From positions 62,001 through 126,000 of the forward strand of contig NZ_JBEWYP010000002.1 in assembly GCF_040566555.1 (NCBI RefSeq): DNA of 64,000 nt, in the 5' to 3' direction. Both the position numbers and the translations under genes were made by a program. Shown here piece after piece: positions 19,184-27,580 of the stretch; the first letter of the stretch is position 1; every line of letters starts with the position of its first letter. The DNA comes from Sediminicola sp040566555. Lineage in GTDB: Bacteria; Bacteroidota; Bacteroidia; Flavobacteriales; Flavobacteriaceae. The notes under the pieces are model-generated. The model saw only the letters and a list, made by a program, of their open reading frames with translations, searched no databases and was not told the DNA's origin.

Positions 19184-19621
19184 TTAAAACCACTGTCCCC
19201 ATGGAATCCTACTTAGGATCAGTAGTAATCCCAATCCGTAAAAGATGGAGATAGTCTTGAATTTCTTCTTGGCCTCCATCACCTTTTTATGTTTGGACCA
19301 ACCTATTGTAATAAGCACCACGGCAATGATATTTATAAATGGGTGCTCTACCGCCAACAAACGAGCTGCGGAGTTTAAGCCCCCCATCCCTAATTCCCGT
19401 ATGGCCTGTAAGCCGTTTGCGGACACAAAGTAAAGGATCAACCCTATAAGAACCTGCATGTGTGTAAAAATCAGCGCAAAGAGGCTAATTCGGAAGTCCT
19501 TTTCCAAGTTGAATATTCTATTGCTAAAAAGTCCTGAAATGGCATTGACCACCGCCAGGATCAATATGATCAAAACGATATAGCCTAAGTAAGAATGTAA
19601 ACTTTGTATAATTTCGTACAT
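19184..19621 (-). CDS. Four-helix membrane protein, cytochrome b-like in layout
   Basis: A 145-residue protein with four predicted transmembrane helices (about 10-32, 44-66, 90-108, 122-140) and histidines near the membrane edges (His9 in IQSLHSYLGY, His in IFTHMQVLIG, His in AVEHPFINI). This spacing resembles small heme-binding helical bundles and similar flavobacterial proteins are sometimes labelled cytochrome B, but heme binding is not shown. It follows the terminator of the large TonB receptor, so it should have its own promoter. The 3' side is convergent with the nuclease gene. Confidence 0.7.
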   Translation of the reverse strand: MYEIIQSLHSYLGYIVLIILILAVVNAISGLFSNRIFNLEKDFRISLFALIFTHMQVLIGLILYFVSANGLQAIRELGMGGLNSAARLLAVEHPFINIIAVVLITIGWSKHKKVMEAKKKFKTISIFYGLGLLLILSRIPWGQWF

Positions 19622-19664
19622 GAGATAAATTTTAAAAGCCCTAAAGTACTAATTTTTGGGCATT

Positions 19665-19688
19665 AAAAAACCCCGCTGTTGAGCGGGG
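19665..19688 (-). terminator. Rho-independent terminator of the 22.4-19.7 kb TonB receptor
   Basis: Read on the minus strand, a 7-bp GC-rich stem (CCCCGCT with AGCGGGG, loop GTTG in plus orientation) is followed by six T residues. It lies 24 bp downstream of the receptor stop codon. Confidence 0.9.
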
Positions 19689-19711
19689 TCATATAATCTT
19701 TCTTTGTCAAT

Positions 19712-22423
19712 TTAAAAATTGAATCTCACACTTGCGTTCCAAGTCCTACCAAACCCAAAGAATACTCTATTGCTAGTATTTATCCCATCAAATGTAGGAT
19801 CACCTTGTTCAGCAAAAATATTAGTATCTGATTCTGCAATGTAGGTCTCATCCAATACGTTATTCATATTTAATCTTAGCGTCATTTTCTTGCCAGCAAA
19901 GGGCATATTAAAAGACAACCCAGCATCTAAAAGCCCGAATGATGGCAATTTTAAAGCACCATCTTCAGTAACATCCGTTGCATCAAACGCCGCATATAAA
20001 TTATCCGCAAATCGATAGCCAGCATCTACGCTAAGGCTTTCGCAAATTTTCAGGTCAGCTCCAATAAAGGCCGTAAATTGTGCCGCATCACCAACTTTAA
20101 CCCCATCCAATGGAAGAATTTCCTGTTGTTCTTGTCCGTCTATAACAATTGGATTTTGATTGGCATCAAAGAATGTGGCATTAACATCATCTTTATATTC
20201 CCAATTACCAATAGAAACCATTCCAGTTAACGCAAAGATTTCAGAGGCCTGCCATCTTGCATCTACTTCAGCACCCATATGCACCTGGGTAATTCCCAAT
20301 AAATTGGCATTTCCTCTTACTTCCTCTGGAGTATTAGCGTTGAATGTAGCCGAAACGGATTCAAAGCGATCCTTCCAACTTGTTCTATAAAGATTGACAT
20401 TAGCTCTAAATCTTGAACTTCTATATCCGTATCCAATTTCCGAACCAATTATTTTTTCATTGGTTAAATTAGGGTTTAAATTATTTCCAAAATTAATATA
20501 TACAGCATCAAACAATGGTTGTTTAGAATAATAACCCGCATTTGCAAAAATATTATTTTTAGCGTCTATATTCCAGTTAATACCACCCTTGATATTTCCT
20601 CCTAAAATATTCTCAAAGTCGGTTTTTGCAGGAGGAGTTTCATTAAAGAATTCTTCCCTTGCAAATCCTTGATTGGAAAGTGAACCTTGAATAAATCCTG
20701 TAACATCTGGATTAAAATTATATTCTACTTGTCCAAAAACACCCAGCCAATTAACATATCCCGTATTGTAATAATCTATTTTTTCTTCGTCATCTATATT
20801 ACCAAAAACCCACCAAGGTTGATTGGCATTATACTTTTTAAAATAGAGCGGATCAGGATCATTATTCGCGTTATCTGTTTGCAAATAAGCATCACCACCT
20901 AATCTATCATTAACCCTTCTATAATGGAATCCCTTATATTTTCTTAAATCAACCCCAAAATCAATTACAAGGTCTTCATTAATTTGATTATTAAAGTTTG
21001 CTAATATCCCATACCAGTTATGGGAATTTACGGAAGCCCTTCTAGAAATTCCGTTGGCGGCCGATCTATCTCCGTTACCTTGATTCACATATATGCCATT
21101 AGTCGTTTCCCTTTGAACGATGGATCCATTAAATAAGACTGGCTGTCCAGAGTTATAGGCTCTTATTCTTTCTACATCTACTAGACCGTCTTCTGTTTTC
21201 CATCTTCCATCAAATTGTCTTGCCCCTGCAGAACGTCCTATTTCACCAGTACCTCCCCCTCTACCAAAAGAAGCGTATGTAGATGTTTCCAACGTTGTTT
21301 TATTGCTTATTTTCCATTCCCAGTTTAAGCTTACAACTGGTTTATGGTAAAAATTCCTTCTGAAGTTATATTCTTTACCATCTAAAAAGCCATAATCACT
21401 ATTATACCTTCTGTCCGGATCAACGCCATTATCACTATATTTTATATAATCAGATATTGATGGCGCAAAAGACCTTTGATGATGCCACTGAGGGGCACCG
21501 GTAACAGTAAACTCAAGACTATGGTCAACATTGGTATAACCCATTGAAAGAAAATAGTTAGCTCCTTCAAATTCTGTACCATCGGCATACATGCTCCCTG
21601 CAGTACGACTTAACAATAAGGAAGTTGAAAATCCGCTTTCGAGAAGTCCCGTGGAATAAGAAGCTATGGTTTTTAAATAATTATCATTTCCAACCGTTGC
21701 ACCAAATGATCCGCCTTCTTCGTTTTTAGAACTTTTTGTTACAACATTAATCGTCCCCCCTACTGATGAAACAGCCAACTTTGAAGAACCCAAACCACGT
21801 TGTACCTGTATAGCGGAAGTAACGTCGGAAAGTCCCGCCCAGTTACTCCAATACACTTGCCCGTTTTCCATATCATTAACCGGAACTCCATTGATCATTA
21901 CAGCAGAGTTATTAGTATCAAAACCTCTAATGTTAATTCTAGCATCCCCAAATCCACCACCTGTTTTGGTTGCGTAAATAGAGGGCGTTGTATTAAGTAT
22001 TTCAGGTAATTCTTGAGAACCTAACTTCTCTTGAATATCAGCAGCCTTTATCGTGGAAACGGCTACAGGTGTTTTTCGGTCCCTAGCTATATCCTGGACG
22101 CCAGAGACAATAACTCCTTCCAATTCTTCTGCATTTGGCTCTAAACCAATAGCGCCAACACTACCTGTTTTTGCAAAGGCAATCTTTTTGGAAACGAAGC
22201 CAATATAGGAAACTATCAATGTTCCATTATTACTGGTAACCTCAATAGAGAATTTACCATCGAAATCCGTGGCTACACCATTAGATGTGCCTTGAACCAT
22301 TACCGTTGCTCCAGGCAACGGGTCTCCTAAATCACCGTCAATGACAGTTCCAGTAATTGTTCCTTGTGCAAATGCGAATGCCGTAAATAAAAATGCGGCA
22401 AGTACGAAGTACATTTTTTTCAT
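19712..22423 (-). CDS. Large TonB-dependent receptor without SusD partner
   Basis: The protein has 903 residues: signal peptide MKKMYFVLAAFLFTAFAFAQ, carboxypeptidase-like domain (about 21-100; GTITGTVIDGDLGDPLPGATVMVQGT), plug (about 115-230; INIRGFDTNNSAVMINGVPVND, VQRGLGSSKLAVSSVGGTINVV) and barrel ending WNASVRFNF. The MKK start, full promoter, roughly 85-nt leader and strong terminator indicate a well-expressed single gene. It resembles the abundant solitary receptors of Flavobacteriia whose ligand is not known. No lipoprotein or enzyme gene is linked to it. The ligand cannot be inferred. Confidence 0.92.
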   Translation of the reverse strand: MKKMYFVLAAFLFTAFAFAQGTITGTVIDGDLGDPLPGATVMVQGTSNGVATDFDGKFSIEVTSNNGTLIVSYIGFVSKKIAFAKTGSVGAIGLEPNAEELEGVIVSGVQDIARDRKTPVAVSTIKAADIQEKLGSQELPEILNTTPSIYATKTGGGFGDARINIRGFDTNNSAVMINGVPVNDMENGQVYWSNWAGLSDVTSAIQVQRGLGSSKLAVSSVGGTINVVTKSSKNEEGGSFGATVGNDNYLKTIASYSTGLLESGFSTSLLLSRTAGSMYADGTEFEGANYFLSMGYTNVDHSLEFTVTGAPQWHHQRSFAPSISDYIKYSDNGVDPDRRYNSDYGFLDGKEYNFRRNFYHKPVVSLNWEWKISNKTTLETSTYASFGRGGGTGEIGRSAGARQFDGRWKTEDGLVDVERIRAYNSGQPVLFNGSIVQRETTNGIYVNQGNGDRSAANGISRRASVNSHNWYGILANFNNQINEDLVIDFGVDLRKYKGFHYRRVNDRLGGDAYLQTDNANNDPDPLYFKKYNANQPWWVFGNIDDEEKIDYYNTGYVNWLGVFGQVEYNFNPDVTGFIQGSLSNQGFAREEFFNETPPAKTDFENILGGNIKGGINWNIDAKNNIFANAGYYSKQPLFDAVYINFGNNLNPNLTNEKIIGSEIGYGYRSSRFRANVNLYRTSWKDRFESVSATFNANTPEEVRGNANLLGITQVHMGAEVDARWQASEIFALTGMVSIGNWEYKDDVNATFFDANQNPIVIDGQEQQEILPLDGVKVGDAAQFTAFIGADLKICESLSVDAGYRFADNLYAAFDATDVTEDGALKLPSFGLLDAGLSFNMPFAGKKMTLRLNMNNVLDETYIAESDTNIFAEQGDPTFDGINTSNRVFFGFGRTWNASVRFNF

Positions 22424-22514
22424 TCTTTCAAATGTTGTTTAGTTTGTAAATAATGCTGCAAAAGTGAGTAATTTTTCACATGAGAGCATTTTCTTAATGT
22501 TAAATTAGAAGCCG

Positions 22515-22542
22515 CAAATTTAACATAATATTTACAAAACAA
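22515..22542 (-). promoter_or_regulatory. Promoter for the large TonB receptor
   Basis: On the minus strand TTG (22542-22540) and TAAATTTG (22522-22515) are 17 bp apart, an exact match to TTG-N17-23-TAnnTTTG. The implied start site near 22508 gives a leader of about 85 nt before the ATG at 22423. Confidence 0.6.
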
Positions 22543-22596
22543 CATTTCTGCAACAACAACTTATCTTAAGTTATTAAGAATTTAGAGTTAATAAAC

Positions 22597-24234
22597 TCAA
22601 CTCTTAAAATAATGAAGAAGCTGCATTGTAGATGCATCATGATTGGCAATTTCTGAATTTTCGATATCCTTTAGGATTGTCGTAGCAAGTTGTTTGCCCA
22701 ATTCTACACCCCATTGATCATAACTGTATATATTCCACACCACCCCCTGAACAAATATTTTGTGTTCATAAAGTGCGATCAATGCTCCCAAACTTTTTGG
22801 GGTCAGCTTATCGATCAAAATAGTAGTGGTAGGTTTGTTTCCCTCAAAAACTTTAAATGGCAGCAAGGCTTCCAATTCTGACTTTGACATGCTCTTGCCT
22901 TCCAATTCCCCACGCACCTCTTCTTTGGTCTTACCATTCATCAACGCCTCTGTTTGGGCGAAGAAATTGGCCATCAATTTATTGTGGTGGTCGGTATCCC
23001 CATGCAAAGAGTCCTTAAACCCAATAAAATCTGCTGGGATCAATTTAGTCCCCTGGTGGATCAATTGGAAAAAAGCGTGCTGTGAATTGGTTCCTGGCTC
23101 TCCCCAAATAATGGTTCCTGTTTCATAGGAAACCCGTTCTCCATTTCTGTCCACACTTTTGCCATTGCTCTCCATGATACCCTGCTGTAGATAGGCGGAA
23201 AATCGACTCAGATATTGAGAGTAGGGAATAATGGCTTCGGTCTCGGCACCATAAAAATTGTTATACCACACGCTCAATAAGGCCAAAACTATCGGAATAT
23301 TCTCTTCAAAATCCGCTGTTCTAAAATGCTCATCCATTTCGTTGGCACCCATCAACAGCGAATCAAAATTTTCATACCCCACGGCCAATGCAATGGATAA
23401 CCCAACCGCACTCCAAAGTGAAAATCTACCGCCTACCCAATCCCACATTGGGAACACATTTTCATCTAGAATACCGAATTCCTCAATTTTAGCCGTATTG
23501 GTGGATACAGCAGCAAAATGTTTAGCAACATCCTTTTGGGAAGCGTGTTTTAAGAACCATTTTTTAATGGTTGTGGCATTGCTTAATGTCTCCTGTGTGG
23601 TAAAAGTTTTGGATACCACAACAAACAAAGTAGTCTCAGGATCCAGTCCTTTTAATGTTTCATAGACATGATCCCCATCTACATTACTGACAAAATGCAT
23701 CTTTAAATGGTTCCCGTAGAATTTTAAAGCTTCGGTAACCATGGCAGGACCCAAATCTGATCCTCCGATACCAATGTTCACCACATCGGTAAAGGCTTTA
23801 CCCGTGTATCCCTTTTTATGACCGGAAATAATGGCTTCTGTAAATGTTTTGATCTTTGCTTTGACCGTATAGACCTCTGGCATCACATTTTCACCGTCTA
23901 CTTTGATGTCATCCCCCTTTTTAGCCCTTAGTGCCGTATGGAGTACTGCCCTGCCTTCTGTTTCATTAATGATATCCCCGTCAAAATATTTTTTGATAGC
24001 ATCTTTCAGGCCTACTTCTTTCGCTAAGTCCAACAATAGACCCTTAGTTTCAGAAGTAATATTATTTTTAGAATAGTCCACAAAAAAACCTTGACTCTGC
24101 AAGGTGAATTTTTTTGCCCTGTCCTTGTCGGACGCAAATAAATCTTTTAATTGTGTGTTTTCGATTTCCTTATGATGATCTCCCAACGCATTCCATGCTT
24201 TCGCACTTGTGGGATTTGTTTTTTTTAATGACAT
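22597..24234 (-). CDS. pgi: Glucose-6-phosphate isomerase
   Basis: A 545-residue cytosolic glycolytic and gluconeogenic enzyme interconverting glucose-6-phosphate and fructose-6-phosphate. Family signatures are present: VNIGIGGSDLGPAMV, VSKTFTTQETLSNA, the MWDWVGGRFSLWSAVGLSIAL signature and GTNSQHAFFQLIHQGTKLIPADFI, with the catalytic Glu in the YLQQGIMESNGKSVDRNG segment. Length is that of the large (animal/E. coli-type) PGI group. It is the last gene of a four-gene leftward operon, beginning 2 bp after the stop of the M23 lipoprotein gene. Confidence 0.97.
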   Translation of the reverse strand: MSLKKTNPTSAKAWNALGDHHKEIENTQLKDLFASDKDRAKKFTLQSQGFFVDYSKNNITSETKGLLLDLAKEVGLKDAIKKYFDGDIINETEGRAVLHTALRAKKGDDIKVDGENVMPEVYTVKAKIKTFTEAIISGHKKGYTGKAFTDVVNIGIGGSDLGPAMVTEALKFYGNHLKMHFVSNVDGDHVYETLKGLDPETTLFVVVSKTFTTQETLSNATTIKKWFLKHASQKDVAKHFAAVSTNTAKIEEFGILDENVFPMWDWVGGRFSLWSAVGLSIALAVGYENFDSLLMGANEMDEHFRTADFEENIPIVLALLSVWYNNFYGAETEAIIPYSQYLSRFSAYLQQGIMESNGKSVDRNGERVSYETGTIIWGEPGTNSQHAFFQLIHQGTKLIPADFIGFKDSLHGDTDHHNKLMANFFAQTEALMNGKTKEEVRGELEGKSMSKSELEALLPFKVFEGNKPTTTILIDKLTPKSLGALIALYEHKIFVQGVVWNIYSYDQWGVELGKQLATTILKDIENSEIANHDASTMQLLHYFKS

Positions 24235-24236
24235 TT

Positions 24237-25505
24237 TTATTGGTTCTCGGTTAATAAATCTTCTTCAGGCAATTCCATAAATTCTATACAGTCCAATTGC
24301 TCTTTTAAAGGGGAAATAAAAGCATAATAATCGGGTTTCAAAGCATCGGACAATGGCTCGGCAGTTGGCAGCTCCTCCCTCAAAGGATCTACCTGATGAC
24401 CGTTCTTCCAAAAACGATAACAAACATGGGGTCCTCCTGTATTGCCCGTCATACCGATCCACCCTATAACATCTCCCTGCTTAACATATTGGCCTTTACG
24501 CACATTCTGATTCTTCATGTGAAGGTATTGTGTGCTATAGGTGCCATTATGCTTGATCTTCACATATTTTCCATTACCACCTCTACGTGTAGATTCTTCC
24601 ACTGTGCCGTTTGCGGTAGCTAAAATTGGCGTGCCTATCGGAGCAGCATAGTCAGTGCCTTTATGAGGCCTCACTTTATATCCGTAGTATGCAATTCTTC
24701 TGTTCAAGTTATATCTGGAGGAAATTCTACTGAATTCAACAGGGGCCTTTAAAAAAGCCCTTCTCAAATTTTTGGCCTGCTCGTCAAAATAATCCTTTAC
24801 CTTATTGACTGTATCTGTTTCGTATCCGAAAGAGTAAATGGTTTTTCCATTGTGTTCAAAATAAGCAGCCTCAATTGGCTCAGCTCCTGCGTAGATGGAA
24901 TCATTAATATACTTTTCCTTATAAATGACCTTGAATTTATCCCCCTTCTGAAGTCTAAAAAAGTCAATGGTCCAAGCGTAAATCTGGGAAAGGTTATTGG
25001 TAATATTGTAATCAATGCCTTGTTCCAAAATAGCTTCGGACAAAGAGGACGTAATTACACCGGAGGCCTCCCTCTGCACATACTTTATTTTGTTGCGTTT
25101 GTTATAGGCGGTTACCGAATCCCTTAAATCAATAACCGTATAGTTAATAAGATCGTTCTGGTAGATAAACACTTGGGCTTTTTCCAAGGTGTCCTTTGAT
25201 TTTAATATAAGGTAAGGTTTTCCAACCACAATCTTTCGGACATCAAAGGTGTCCCTAAATTCTTCGGAGATTTTATAGATCTTGGGGTATTCTACCTTGT
25301 TGCGCAACATCAACTCCCCGAAACTATCCCCATTTCTGACAGTATCCTGAAGCACAGTAAAATCATCCAGATTAAAACCAAATTGTTTTATCACAATAGG
25401 CTTTGTAATGGTCGCAACCTCTGCCATGTCCTTATCCGAAGACCCCGAGTCCTTGCAAGAGGCCAACAATAAGAATGAAAGAATTAAGCCCAAATATAAT
25501 TTCAT
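24237..25505 (-). CDS. M23-family (LytM-like) lipoprotein with altered zinc motif
   Basis: The 422-residue protein begins MKLYLGLILSFLLLAS then Cys17, a lipoprotein signal. The C-terminal LytM/M23 domain (about 265-390) keeps the first metal motif in HKGTDYAAPIGTPILATANGTV and the central QYLHM histidine. The usual HxH motif is HVC (GGPHVCYRFWKNGHQVDP), with the second zinc-binding His replaced by Cys. The N-terminal part (30-260) resembles the regulatory region of large periplasmic DD-endopeptidases. It is expected to act on, or regulate cleavage of, peptidoglycan cross-links at the envelope. It sits between TDO and pgi with 6- and 2-bp gaps. Confidence 0.85.
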   Translation of the reverse strand: MKLYLGLILSFLLLASCKDSGSSDKDMAEVATITKPIVIKQFGFNLDDFTVLQDTVRNGDSFGELMLRNKVEYPKIYKISEEFRDTFDVRKIVVGKPYLILKSKDTLEKAQVFIYQNDLINYTVIDLRDSVTAYNKRNKIKYVQREASGVITSSLSEAILEQGIDYNITNNLSQIYAWTIDFFRLQKGDKFKVIYKEKYINDSIYAGAEPIEAAYFEHNGKTIYSFGYETDTVNKVKDYFDEQAKNLRRAFLKAPVEFSRISSRYNLNRRIAYYGYKVRPHKGTDYAAPIGTPILATANGTVEESTRRGGNGKYVKIKHNGTYSTQYLHMKNQNVRKGQYVKQGDVIGWIGMTGNTGGPHVCYRFWKNGHQVDPLREELPTAEPLSDALKPDYYAFISPLKEQLDCIEFMELPEEDLLTENQ

Positions 25506-25511
25506 GTTCTC

Positions 25512-26474
25512 CTACTTTTTATGCGGGTTAAAGATATGGTCCACCCACTGCTTTCCCCAATTATTTAACTCTTCCTTAGAATATATCTCAGGAAAGAATA
25601 TCACTTTTTGAAAACTGGGAGGCAAGTATTCCTTCCAATTAGTCCCGCCAGTAGCATCTACAGCTCCATTTTCCCTATCCAAATACCTATATGCAGATCC
25701 CATATGCATCAATGGCCAATTCACATTTGCATTGATATCCAATGCCTTTAACGCTTCTATCAACGTCTTATTGCTCTTGGTTTCCTCGTTTAAATTTTGA
25801 TATTTTTCATAGATGGTATGCCCTTTAACACTGTTGGTTATTCTAATAAACCTTGGCGTGTATCTATATTCGAATTGCTTAAGGGTCAATGTTTTCTCTC
25901 CGGTAACCACATCAGTGGCTCCTTTTTTCCAATATATATGCTCGTAAAGCTCATCAATTCCATCTTCTGCAGAGAAATCATTTCTTTCCGATTGATGTAC
26001 CAAATTCTCCAGGGGAGTGGCATAAAGCTCAATCATCCTATACTGGGCAGATTGAAATCCACTTGCCGGCAATAAGGCCATGCGATACTGAAGAAACTGC
26101 TCCCGTTCCATTCCTTTAATCATAATCCCAAAGGAGGAAATAAGGGCCTTGTAATAGTTATTGATCCTATTGACCTTCTCCAGAAAGAAATTTAACTCCT
26201 GTGATTTATCATCCACTATCTGCTTTTGTTCGTGGAGAATGAGTTTAAAATACAATTCCGTAATCTGGTGGTACATGATGAAAATTTCTTCATCAGGAAA
26301 ATGGGTGCGGGGTACTTGTAGACTAAGAAGGGTATCCAGATGGATGTAATCCCAGTAAGTAAGGTAGCGTTGATAGAGCAAGCCGTCTAAGTAAGAGCTC
26401 AAATCCTGGCCGGAATCCTTGTACTTTTCTTCAAGTTTTAATATCTGGGATTCTATTTTCTCCTTATTCTCCAT
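25512..26474 (-). CDS. kynA: Tryptophan 2,3-dioxygenase
   Basis: This 320-residue heme enzyme opens the indole ring of tryptophan to N-formylkynurenine, the first step of the kynurenine pathway. The match to bacterial TDO is clear. IFIMYHQITELYFKLILHE contains the distal His. YRMALLPASGFQSAQYRMIEL contains the substrate-binding Arg. LMHMGSAYRYL contains the proximal heme His, and DATGGTNWKEYL is the substrate loop. The protein is slightly longer than the roughly 280-300 residue proteobacterial forms. It lies in an operon between the DUF3108 gene and the M23 lipoprotein (gaps of 6 bp), not with other kynurenine genes; 3-hydroxyanthranilate dioxygenase is at 60.6 kb. Confidence 0.93.
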   Translation of the reverse strand: MENKEKIESQILKLEEKYKDSGQDLSSYLDGLLYQRYLTYWDYIHLDTLLSLQVPRTHFPDEEIFIMYHQITELYFKLILHEQKQIVDDKSQELNFFLEKVNRINNYYKALISSFGIMIKGMEREQFLQYRMALLPASGFQSAQYRMIELYATPLENLVHQSERNDFSAEDGIDELYEHIYWKKGATDVVTGEKTLTLKQFEYRYTPRFIRITNSVKGHTIYEKYQNLNEETKSNKTLIEALKALDINANVNWPLMHMGSAYRYLDRENGAVDATGGTNWKEYLPPSFQKVIFFPEIYSKEELNNWGKQWVDHIFNPHKK

Positions 26475-26480
26475 TAAGTA

Positions 26481-27260
26481 TTATTCCATTATAATTTTGA
26501 ACTGGTTCTTAAGACCGTTATAGCCATCCAAATCGGCCTTGATAGATCCCACGGCCAGATCAGCTTTGATCCTGATCGGAATTTTGTTCAGGTCATTGGA
26601 CACCCAAAGCGCCAAACTTTCCTGCTCTTTAAAAACCCGACCCGATTGTACATAAGGTCTAAACTTTAAGCACTCCACTTTGCCGTATTTGGTTTTCAAA
26701 ACTTCATTACCAAGGTATTTTAGTTTAAACTTAAAAACCCCGTCATCATCATACAACATATTCAGATCTATGGATTTCCCCACCTCTAAATCTTCTGCCT
26801 TGTAGTTGTTCCTTAGAAAATAAAAGGCAGATATTAAATCTTGAATGTCCTCTTTGACGGCAAAATTAAACTTTTTATTGTTTTTTTTATCGTTTAACTC
26901 TGCGGATTGACTCCTATGATCAAAATTGATCTCAATATCCTTGGTATACCCACCTTCATCAATCTTTCTGACAAACTTGTATGGTTTCCCATCTTCCATT
27001 CCAAAATAGCTTTCATAGGTGTCGTCTACTTTAAAGAAGATACTGGCTAAACCGGTGGTCTTCCCGTTTCCTACAACATGATATACAGGAACCCCTTTCA
27101 TGGTATCCGATTTGACCTGTAAGGTGGCATAACTGGCGTTAAAGATGCCATAATGAATGCGAAACCTCAGCCATTCACCAGCCCTGAAAGCTGAATTATT
27201 TTCTTGGGCGCTCAAAGAAAAGGTCATAAGCGCTATAAGTGCAAAACAAATGTTTCTCAT
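26481..27260 (-). CDS. DUF3108 domain periplasmic protein
   Basis: The 259-residue protein has a signal peptide (MRNICFALIALMTFSLSAQ) and a DUF3108 beta-rich domain over nearly all the rest. Typical motifs are the GEWLRFRIHYGIFNASYATLQV opening, GKTTGLASIFFKVDDTYESYF and YGKVECLKFRPYVQSGRVFKEQESLALWVSNDLNKIPIRI. The family is common in Bacteroidota and Proteobacteria and its role is not established; a periplasmic or outer-membrane-associated position is inferred. It is the first gene of the DUF3108-kynA-M23-pgi operon. Confidence 0.85.
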   Translation of the reverse strand: MRNICFALIALMTFSLSAQENNSAFRAGEWLRFRIHYGIFNASYATLQVKSDTMKGVPVYHVVGNGKTTGLASIFFKVDDTYESYFGMEDGKPYKFVRKIDEGGYTKDIEINFDHRSQSAELNDKKNNKKFNFAVKEDIQDLISAFYFLRNNYKAEDLEVGKSIDLNMLYDDDGVFKFKLKYLGNEVLKTKYGKVECLKFRPYVQSGRVFKEQESLALWVSNDLNKIPIRIKADLAVGSIKADLDGYNGLKNQFKIIME

Positions 27261-27353
27261 TTTCTAATGTTCAGGTAAAAATAGTAAAAACAAGTCTATA
27301 CTATTTTTGATTTCTTGTTATATAAACAAATTTTGTTCCAAACTATTGCGCAC

Positions 27354-27380
27354 AAAAAAAGCCCAGTTCTAAAACTGGGC
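27354..27380 (-). terminator. Rho-independent terminator
   Basis: An 8-bp perfect stem (GCCCAGTT with AACTGGGC, loop CTAA in plus orientation) is followed on the minus strand by seven T residues. It ends the candidate small RNA and/or the hppD transcript. A shorter T-run (4) on the plus side makes it weakly bidirectional. Confidence 0.85.
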
Positions 27381-27456
27381 TTTTCCTAAATAACCAACCA
27401 AACTTTAAATTATGAAAAACCAATACTTAAAGTTGTAAGGGAACCACCCCTTACTT
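27354..27456 (-). ncRNA. Candidate small RNA of about 100 nt
   Basis: Read on the minus strand, a -7 box TAACTTTG (27469-27462) is followed by a 7-bp perfect hairpin (GTAAGGG/CCCTTAC, 27454-27435). Directly after it comes an 8-bp hairpin (AACTTTAA/TTAAAGTT, 27434-27401), and then an 8-bp GC-rich terminator stem with seven T residues (27380-27354). No -33 TTG is seen at normal spacing, but CTTTAAC repeats lie where an activator could bind. The order of promoter, structure and terminator supports an independent transcript; a 3' end trimmed from the hppD message is the alternative. It should be compared with the Rfam Flavo-1 and 6S models. Confidence 0.5.
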
Positions 27457-27580
27457 GAGGACAAAGTTAATTTATAACTCTCGTATCTAAATCCACTTTA
27501 ACGGACTTTAACTTTACCTTTAACAGTTGTTTATATATTTTAAAAGAATTTTAGGAAATCATTAAGAAAAACAAATCTTC

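Larger units (their letters stand above)
27261..27580. other. 320-bp intergenic region with candidate small RNA
   Basis: There is no protein gene here. The region holds, on the minus strand, a run of CTTTAAC-type repeats (27496-27524), a -7 element (27462-27469), two adjacent hairpins and a strong terminator (27354-27380). The part from 27261 to about 27350 is AT-rich and should contain the promoter of the DUF3108 operon, but no exact consensus was found there. Confidence 0.6.

Noticed and set aside
15247..22423. SusC/SusD polysaccharide utilisation locus
   Set aside because: No SusD homologue and no glycoside hydrolase, lyase or sulfatase gene is linked to either receptor.
23258..23665. 135-codon plus-strand frame opposite pgi
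   Set aside because: Pgi is certain and the antisense product shows no domain or signal.
27412..27438. Eight-codon ORF (MKNQYLKL) as a leader peptide
   Set aside because: No gene follows on that strand and the sequence is better explained by the hairpins of the minus-strand RNA candidate.
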